From positions 33,501 to 97,500 of the forward strand of contig JAFEMH010001355.1 of NCBI GenBank assembly GCA_022495995.1: DNA of 64,000 nucleotides. The letters are read 5' to 3'. Origin of the DNA: Adenophora triphylla var. japonica. Lineage: Eukaryota > Streptophyta > Magnoliopsida > Asterales > Campanulaceae. Shown piece after piece: positions 57,210 to 64,000 of the stretch (positions are counted from its first letter, which is position 1; every line of letters begins with the position of its first letter). A program made the position numbers and the translations under genes. The notes under the pieces are model-generated. The model did no database searches and was not told the origin of the DNA. It saw only the letters and a list, made by a program, of their open reading frames with translations.

Positions 57210-60200
57210 ATGGCTCCGGGGCGTAGACGAGGAGGGAAAGGAGCAAAGACAAAGAGCCAGTTAAGTTTGGGGGATCTTGTCCTCGCCAAAGTCAAGGGTT
57301 TCCCCGCGTGGCCTGCCAAGGTTCTTACTTTGATTCTCGATCTTCATTCATTGCATTCAGTTTACACCTATCTCCTCGTTTGCACCTCACTGGATTCAAT
57401 TGAGCCCTTTGTCGTACTTGTAGTTCAATACAATGTTTCTATGATTGCTAACAGTTTAGGGCATATCATTCTATCAAACTCTCTATTTTTTGTTCAGGAT
57501 CACAAGTTAGTTCACTTCACTTTTGTATTTCTTCTATTCGTTACTCCCTCTATCCCAGTATAAATGTTGCATATGGTCAACTAACTTGAACTTTGACCAA
57601 CATTTCATGCTAAATTATTTATCTTCATGGAAATTTAAAAATAGTTATGAGTAGTGTTTATATTGATGTATTAATAACCATTTTCAGAATAGTACGAAGA
57701 TAATAATCAAATTTTCACAACTTTTGGTCAAATTTCATCTTTGTTGACCATAGGCAGCATTTATTCTGGGACAGAGGGAGTATTTGATTGTGTGTTTGAT
57801 TGGGGGCATGGGCCAATGGCATTTCTGTATTAGAAGCACTTCTGGTTGGTCTGGGAGAAGATTTGCATCTGTTTTCTCCTGTGCAATACACTAGATAGTT
57901 TGCTCATTAGCTTGAGCATCTGTTTTCTGTATTAGAAGCACTTCTGGTTGGTATGGGGGCTTTGGATTTGATAATATTTCTGTACTTTATTATGCAATCA
58001 GTAGATTACATTGCTTTTACTATTATTTTGGAGTGCTTCTACTCCCTTGAAATTTGTTGGTAATTAATCTAAGTTTAGATGGTTTTTAATTTAATGAAAC
58101 TTGAATTTACTATTTTACGAATATTATTTATCAACTAGATATGTTTTTTTTATGGTCATTCAACTCCCAATAATGTTGCTTCGATCGTAACTATGCAGTA
58201 CGTTGATAGCTTGATTTGAGTTCTTTTAGGGCGGCTCAAGTCCTCAGATGTTATATTGTTTTTCGAATTATCTTGTACACCCATGACTTTCAACATTAAA
58301 ATTTTGTTATATTGCTTACACCATGAAGAGTAATGCTGTGTATGACTGCTGATCATGCTGTTCTATTCGTGGATTTGTTGAGAAGGTTAATATGTTTCCT
58401 GGATGTGCCTACTTCAGTTATCTTTTTGGTGCTTACTTTTCTATACACCATGTCTTATTTGGTTTTGGATTTCTTACAAGTGTTATTTGTTGCATTCTTT
58501 TTCACCCCAGATTAGCAAACCCGAAGATTGGGAGAAGACCCCTGACCCAAAAAAGTATTTCGTATATTTCTTTGGCACCCAAGAAATGTAAGCCATTTGA
58601 CCCTCTTGAACTAAATATTTTTTATGTGCATTTTTCCTTTACTTTGCTTTGCTGACTTTTAGATATCTGTAATTGGTTAAATAAGTATCAGATTTGTGGG
58701 GTAGCATGATAGCTTAGGAGCAACAGAGGTCTCTGTGTTTAGTGTTTGAAAGAGAGACATGCAATTTTTTTAAGATATGATTAGTTTGTGGGTTTATATT
58801 TGAAATTTTGTGAGTGGCATTATTGTGTTGAATCTCCTGGGTGCAGGTTAGAATCCAGATGTGTTGCTAAATGCATTGATTCTAAGTTTTAGAATCTGTG
58901 TGATGTTGCATGCAGCTTTGATTATTTTGATTATGTTAGAAGCTAACGCAGTCACATATACAATATTGATTCTACGGAGAATAGTTGCATTGAGTATTTA
59001 CTTTGAGTTATGAGAATATTTTCTTTTTTCCGATCGTTATAAACCTTTCTTTAACTTATTGGAAGATAGCAAAATGTCTTCAATTTGAAATTAAGAAGTT
59101 CCTCCCCCTCTGAGGCAGGATGGGACTGTCATGTCTATCATAAAAGTGCAATGTAACCTAGATCTATGTTGCAAGGACTTTTGTACTGGTGACGGTGATG
59201 GGTGCCCGATTCATTAAAACTCTAGGATTTGTTCTCTTGTGCTTTCCTGCCAACACACATATGCCAGTCTCAAGTTGTGTTGACATGGGTACTTCTGATG
59301 AAATGAAGAGACAGAAGAGTGCATGTTACAGACCTTGATAAGGAAATAGGCGAAGCATGGTCATGTTTATGTAGCTGACAACTTGGTGTCTGGAGCTGGA
59401 ATGGACTAGTTGAATGGAGCTTTATGTTACCTACCAAAAATGTGTCAGTTGTATTTGCATTTTATGTACATATTTCAATTTATAGAAGAAAAATATGATT
59501 GGATGTGAACATCCTGCTTCGTTGATGGAATTCTATTAGATTAATTGAAGATAATACAAAATTCCGTCTTGAGGAGGTTTTTCCTCTATTTATTATTGGC
59601 TTTAGATACTTTATTTGGCCTACACGGTAATGCATCAGTATTCAGATGCTTTGACGAGTTAATATGTTTGTTAAACTCCTAATACAGTATCCTTGAGAAA
59701 TCTTAGTTTCTCATTATACTCACTCGTGTGCAGAGCTTTTGTAGCTCCAGCGGATATCCAGGCATTTACTAATGAGTCAAAGAATAAATTGTCAGCTCGA
59801 TGCCGAGGCAAAACGGTCAAATATTTTGCCCAAGCTGTTAAGGAGATCTGTGAAGCATTCGAGGAATCACAGGGAAAGAGTTCAAGTACAGTAAGAGAAG
59901 ATGATGATGATGGACAAGATTTTGATTCCGAAGCTCATTCTGGTGATGTTGTTCTAGATGATGGGATTAGTGCAGATGGATCAAATGGAGAAACAAACTT
60001 AAAAATCTCTAGTACTCATGGGTCTGGATTGGAACACTGTTCACATAGACAAGAAGAGATGGAATGTGAAGAGATGAAGCCGAGCGTCTCCTCCCTTGCT
60101 AATGATAATTCGTCATCCGATTTATTTTGTGAATTAAAAAATAAACTTTCTAATTCTTGTGCTAGTTTAGCGAAGGAGGAAGTATCCACCACCTGTCCAG

Positions 60201-62651
60201 GTAAATTCAGATTTGAAGGAGGTTGTTCTTTGTGATATTAACGTAAAAAAAGTAGTTTCTTAACGAACTCAGGTATAGTTGGAGCTCTTGTAGCACTTGG
60301 TTGCTTTCTTTCTTTCTTTTTCTTTTTCCTTTCCCCTAACAATTTCAGATATAGTTACTCATTTTGAGGGCTTAAATGCTAGTTAGAATAGTTGTTTGTA
60401 TGCTGCAGGAGGGAATTGCTCTAATGGGGAGTTCATTGGTAAGGAGGATAGTACAGGGATGGATGTTAAACATCAGGATGGCGGAAAAAAAACTCTAATA
60501 AATAGGCACAAGTCAAAGAAAACTTTGGCGGAGTCTCAGAGAAGATCTGACAGTAGTTTTGAAAGGCAAAAAAACCTTAGTCCTGGTGATCTTACTACAT
60601 CAGAACATGGTAGTTCTGGTGCTCAATTTGACCTGTCTGTGTCTGCTGAGAATCATAAAGATGGAATGCAAAGAGGAAATGCCTTAGGGGACTGCCAAAA
60701 TGAGTCACCCCTAGATTCTAAGAGATCAAAAACTGGTGTTAATGTAAAGATGGCAAAGAGATTGCTAAAAGATAAATACATACATTCGGGGGTGGCAGAT
60801 AATTTACAAAAGGATGCCGAAGGCTGCTCCAAGGAGCAGAATCTGGTTGACCTTTTTGGAAAGAAGGTGAAGCACCAACCTGGACAAAAGCATAATCTGG
60901 TTATGAATGAAACTTCACATCTTGTCATAAGGTCTAAATGCGCAGACGATGTCGCCAAGGGGTCTCACCAAGCAAGCAGGAAAAGTGATGTCGCTATCAA
61001 AGCAATCAATACAGAACTTAAAAGGTCTACCTTACGGCTTAAGGCTGAAAACTACTTAGCACCAAGAAAGCAGACTGGAAATCTTGATTCCAATGTACTC
61101 GGAGTTGAAGAGGATCTACCACCATCAAAACGGCGTCGCCGTGCAATAGATTCAATATCCGTTTCTACTATAATTTCTGAAGAGAAGATAGTAAGAAGTA
61201 CTTTATCATTAAAAAGTGACCTGCCTCCCGATAATCTCAAATTGCCGGCTGCTCAGTTACCCACAAAGCGTAGGGCTGTTCGCCTGTTTGATGAGGATGA
61301 TGGTGAGGAGCCCAAGACACCAGTACATGGAGGGTCAAGCAGAAAGGTTGATGTGCATTCTCGTATCTCTGAGTGTGCTAAAACAACTGTTGTACAGAGT
61401 GAAAATACTGTGCATGAAAAACCAAGTGCACGAGATTTAGGCAAATTTGAGGCTGAATCGTTGAAGGAAACTTCATCGTCACAAAGGGAGTCTGTGTCAC
61501 CTAAGTTTAAGCAAGATGGGGAGAGACCTAAAAGAGAAATGGCTGAACAGGTGCCTTATAGTCCTGGGAAAGTAAAATCTAAGAAATTATCTTCCAAGGA
61601 AATAAAAGGAGTTGCGATTTCTCCAACTTCTGAGCAAGATTTTGAGAAGCCGAAAAAGGCAATAGCTGGCCAAGTTCGCCCAAGTCCTGGGAAAGTTGAA
61701 TCTGTCAAATTATCCTCGAGGGAGGTAAAGCCAATTTTGATTTCTCCCAAGAGGTCTCCCTTGTTGTCTGATACTTCCACGCCTGTTGTAGAACCACTTA
61801 GAGCCAGTAAATCCTCAGGAAAGGTAAGTAACATAATGCAGAAAAAGGCTCAAGTTGGATCTATTAAGGGTTTAGGTGGCAGTTCTGATAGCTTGCATCA
61901 GAGTCTAACTCAAGCACCAAGTGAAAGAAGCAAGTCAGTCTGGTCTGGGGAAAGAAAACAAAAAACTACACCAAAATCAACTTCCGGGGTGACCGATTCT
62001 ATTCTATTGGCAGGAAAGGTGATTGAAAATAATGTCTTGTCTGGTGATAGGTATGTTTACATTTTTTGCTTCCTGTTAGTTTATACGAATTATTATATAT
62101 TGTTGCTAAAATATACTGTTCCAATGCATCTAAGTCTGGAAGCTGGTAGAGAGGACCGATCAAGCTCATTAAATGATTCAAAGAGTGAAGATTCAGCAAA
62201 GTCTATGAAGCGTCTTATTGCAGCCGCGCAGGCAAAAAGAAGACAGGCTCTCTCACAGAGCTCTCATGATGTTACTTTCGTTCAGGTCTCAGCTACTGAT
62301 TTATCAAGGGGGAGTCCCAGCTCAGCTTCTGCTGTTAACCCTATTTTACCGGGTAGTTTGATGCAATCTGAAGTTCACGGATATTTTCCTCAGCCAAGTT
62401 ATACTTCTCCATCTTCTCGTATTCTTCAGCTGTCATCAAATAACCTGCCTGATTCTCAAGTATCTGAGGAGGCGAGAATTAGCTCGGGACCCTGTACTAC
62501 TTCAGGTGGTGCTCTTAGTGGTGGAACCGAGGCAGCGGTTGCACGTGAAGCTTTTGAAGGAATGATAGAGACCCTTTCAAGGACTAAAGATAGTATTGCA
62601 CGTGCAACACGACTTGCAATTGATTGTGCGAAGTATGGTATTGCAAACGAG
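57210..62651 (+). CDS. HUA2: HUA2/HULK-like PWWP and CID protein, 5' part (five exons)
   Basis: Exons: 57210-57320, 58511-58587, 59734-60200, 60409-62050, and about 62135-62651 (acceptor could be 15 bp further on). All junctions are GT..AG and keep the frame, giving about 938 aa before the window runs out. Exons 1-3 encode the PWWP domain: GDLVLAKVKGFPAWPAK, then SKPEDWEKTPDPKKYFVYFF, AFVAPADIQAFTNESKNKLS, and CRGKTVKYFAQAVKEICEAF. Exon 4 is long, Ser/Lys-rich, with a basic cluster (PPSKRRRRAID) likely for nuclear import. Exon 5 has MKRLIAAAQAKRRQAL and ends in the start of a CID/RPR domain (REAFEGMIETLSRTKDSIAR, ATRLAIDCAKYGIANE). In Arabidopsis, HUA2 and its HULK relatives are nuclear and affect flowering time and AGAMOUS pre-mRNA processing. 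The rest of the CID domain and the Pro-rich C-terminus lie beyond the window. Which HULK paralogue this is cannot be settled here. Confidence 0.88.
57321..58510 (+). other. HUA2-like intron 1
   Basis: 1190-bp T-rich intron; donor AAG|GTTCTT, acceptor CCCCAG|ATTAGC. Contains the MITE and a short direct repeat TATTAGAAGCACTTCTGGTT (about 57827 and 57935). Confidence 0.8.
57544..57780. mobile_element. Stowaway-type MITE in HUA2-like intron 1
   Basis: Terminal inverted repeats CTCCCTCTATCCCAGTATAA and its complement (TTATTCTGGGACAGAGGGAG) flanked by TA (57542-57543 and 57781-57782). About 237 bp, AT-rich inside, no ORF. The CTCCCTC terminus and TA target are typical of Stowaway (Tc1/mariner) MITEs. 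Confidence 0.85.
58588..59733 (+). other. HUA2-like intron 2
   Basis: 1146 bp, donor AAAT|GTAAGC, acceptor GTGTGCAG|AGC. T-rich; no other gene or recognised repeat. Confidence 0.8.
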
Positions 62652-64000
62652 GTAAGAAGTAGGTCACTCTCCAACATGTTCTTGACATTACATCTTCTAT
62701 TTTGTAGCTTGCAGAAAATAGTACGTGGTAAGGTCTTGAATAGGTTTTTATCTTTGATCATTCGTTTATTTGTCCCAAAATAAGAGTTGTACTTCTAAAA
62801 ACAGATTTTATAACTTAAATGATCTCCCAGAAATTCTCTAATGAAAGGTACTTATGAGGATTCTTATCTCAAGGGAATTGTTTGAGGTGAATGTAGAGAG
62901 AACGAATGAGACAGCAGTATAGGAATGAATGGAAGTGCTTAAAAATATTAACTTGTCAAATGCAACTCTCTTTTTAGGAATGGAGGGAGTATAATATCTC
63001 TCTCATCAATAACTTAACAATTCCTTGCAATAATAGATATAGGGTAAATCTTAGAGATCCATGGAGGCAGAATGTTAGAGGCTTCACTTTAGAATACAAA
63101 ATTTAGACATTCAAAAAAGTGTCCAAATTAGAAAAGGGAGAGGGGTTTCCATACAAGTCCTTGGTTGTTCATTCATCAACAGTAATCTTTGTATCTCTCT
63201 TTAACTAGGCAGTGTGGTTAATGATAATCTTATTCTCTTATTAGAATGCGTGTGGGTTGGTGGGAGGGATATCTTTCATAGAGCTTTCCCTCGATTATAC
63301 TGGTAGTCTATTGTTCATTTGCCACTTTTTTTTTGTTTCTAATTGGGAATGATGATTCTAGTGTTTGGGATGTCCATTGCTTTCGTGGTTCAATCATCAA
63401 GAGCTGAGGAGGCTAAATTTTTTCTTGGTATTCTTTCCATTATCACTCTTGGTCGTTGGAGGACTCATGCCTTTCTTATTGTCAATCTTTTATCTCCACT
63501 TGATTCATTGTTCTTCCGCATTTCTCCTCTCTTCTTTAATTTTGGAGGACTCAGGCCTTTCCCATCGACCAATCTTTTATCTCTCACTTGACCTATTGTC
63601 CTTCCGCATTTCTCCTCTCATCTTTAATAAGCTGAATATGAAGACCTCAGACAAGCTCGGAGACGTTATACATGAGATTTCTTCAGAATATTGCTATACG
63701 CTTTATCAGGCTTCACTTCAGAGTCTCATGAACTGCCACGATGCTTGATATCTATTTGGAATAGGCTTTTCCAGAGGCAAGGTGAATCTTGTGTGACTAT
63801 GGAATCTCTTTCCTCCTTTCAAAGTTGCACTTGGGGGGCTTCAGAAGGAATAAAGATGCTTTTATTATTTGCTAGTCTTTGGTGCACTTGGATAGATAGA
63901 GAAATTTTGGAATTAGTCCAGTCAACGTACATTCAGTCTCTTTCGGACATGTTGATGTTTACGACTTATATTTGTGCCTTGCTAGAGGTGCCTTTAGCGG
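62652..64000 (+). other. Probable HUA2-like intron, with 86-bp tandem duplication
   Basis: Donor GAG|GTAAGA at 62652. The expected next CID exon is not recognised before the window ends, so this is best read as a long intron. 63456-63541 and 63542-63628 are tandem copies of an 86-bp unit (landmarks TTGGAGGACTCA, CTTCCGCATTTCTCCTCT). Frames over it are not supported as genes; a decayed LINE-like origin is possible but unproven. Confidence 0.55.

Noticed and set aside
62880..62995. Second Stowaway-like MITE
   Set aside because: Only one GGAGGGAGTA-like end is visible; no matching inverted end found.
63343..63748. Membrane-protein-like ORFs near the right end
   Set aside because: Overlapping frames over an 86-bp tandem duplication; no conserved motif.

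Overview
This is nuclear DNA of a flowering plant, probably a eudicot. The evidence is a HUA2-like PWWP gene with plant-type introns, Tat- and Athila-type Ty3/gypsy retrotransposons, an endogenous caulimovirid, a TRIM and a Stowaway-type MITE. About 55 kb is transposon and viral DNA; only the last 7 kb carries a conventional host gene. No rRNA, tRNA or CRISPR was found. I did everything by eye, so family names rest on recognised motifs, not on searches.

Layout. The left 40 kb is a nest of insertions. (A) 1-6059, minus strand: a Tat-like Ty3/gypsy element whose 3' end lies before the window. (D) 6060-34840: a non-autonomous LTR element with one intron-containing ORF and no pol. Its 3' LTR is split by (C) 11019-33413, a plus-strand relative of A with a GGTAT target-site duplication. 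The 5' LTR of C is in turn split by (B) 11933-21901, a complete but decayed Tat-type element with a TCTCT duplication. D itself sits in an endogenous caulimovirid (34841-40773), which also holds a solo LTR (F, 38801-39883). The order is therefore virus, then D, then A and C, then B.

From 40.8 to 43.7 kb lies AT-rich sequence with a 300-bp tandem duplication and a 356-bp TRIM (42865-43220). (E) 43672-55770 is a complete, young Athila-type element: 1.5-kb near-identical LTRs, CAAAA duplication, tRNA-Asp primer site, gag, protease-RT, RNase H-integrase and an Athila-specific 3' ORF. From 57210 to the window end runs the 5' part of a HUA2/HULK-like gene: five exons cover the PWWP domain and the start of the CID/RPR domain.

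How the parts work together. Each retroelement carries, or once carried, gag-pol functions for copying itself. B and C also carry antisense genes downstream of pol, as described for the Tat lineage. A and C share a gag without a recognisable capsid domain and no recognisable protease, so they may depend on proteins from other elements. The most interesting signals are non-coding: an ACTACG...CGTAGG hairpin shared by Tat and Athila elements; family-specific repeated CpG-rich palindromes; an ACCGCA motif scattered through all of D; and a conserved leader hairpin in A and C with one compensatory base pair.
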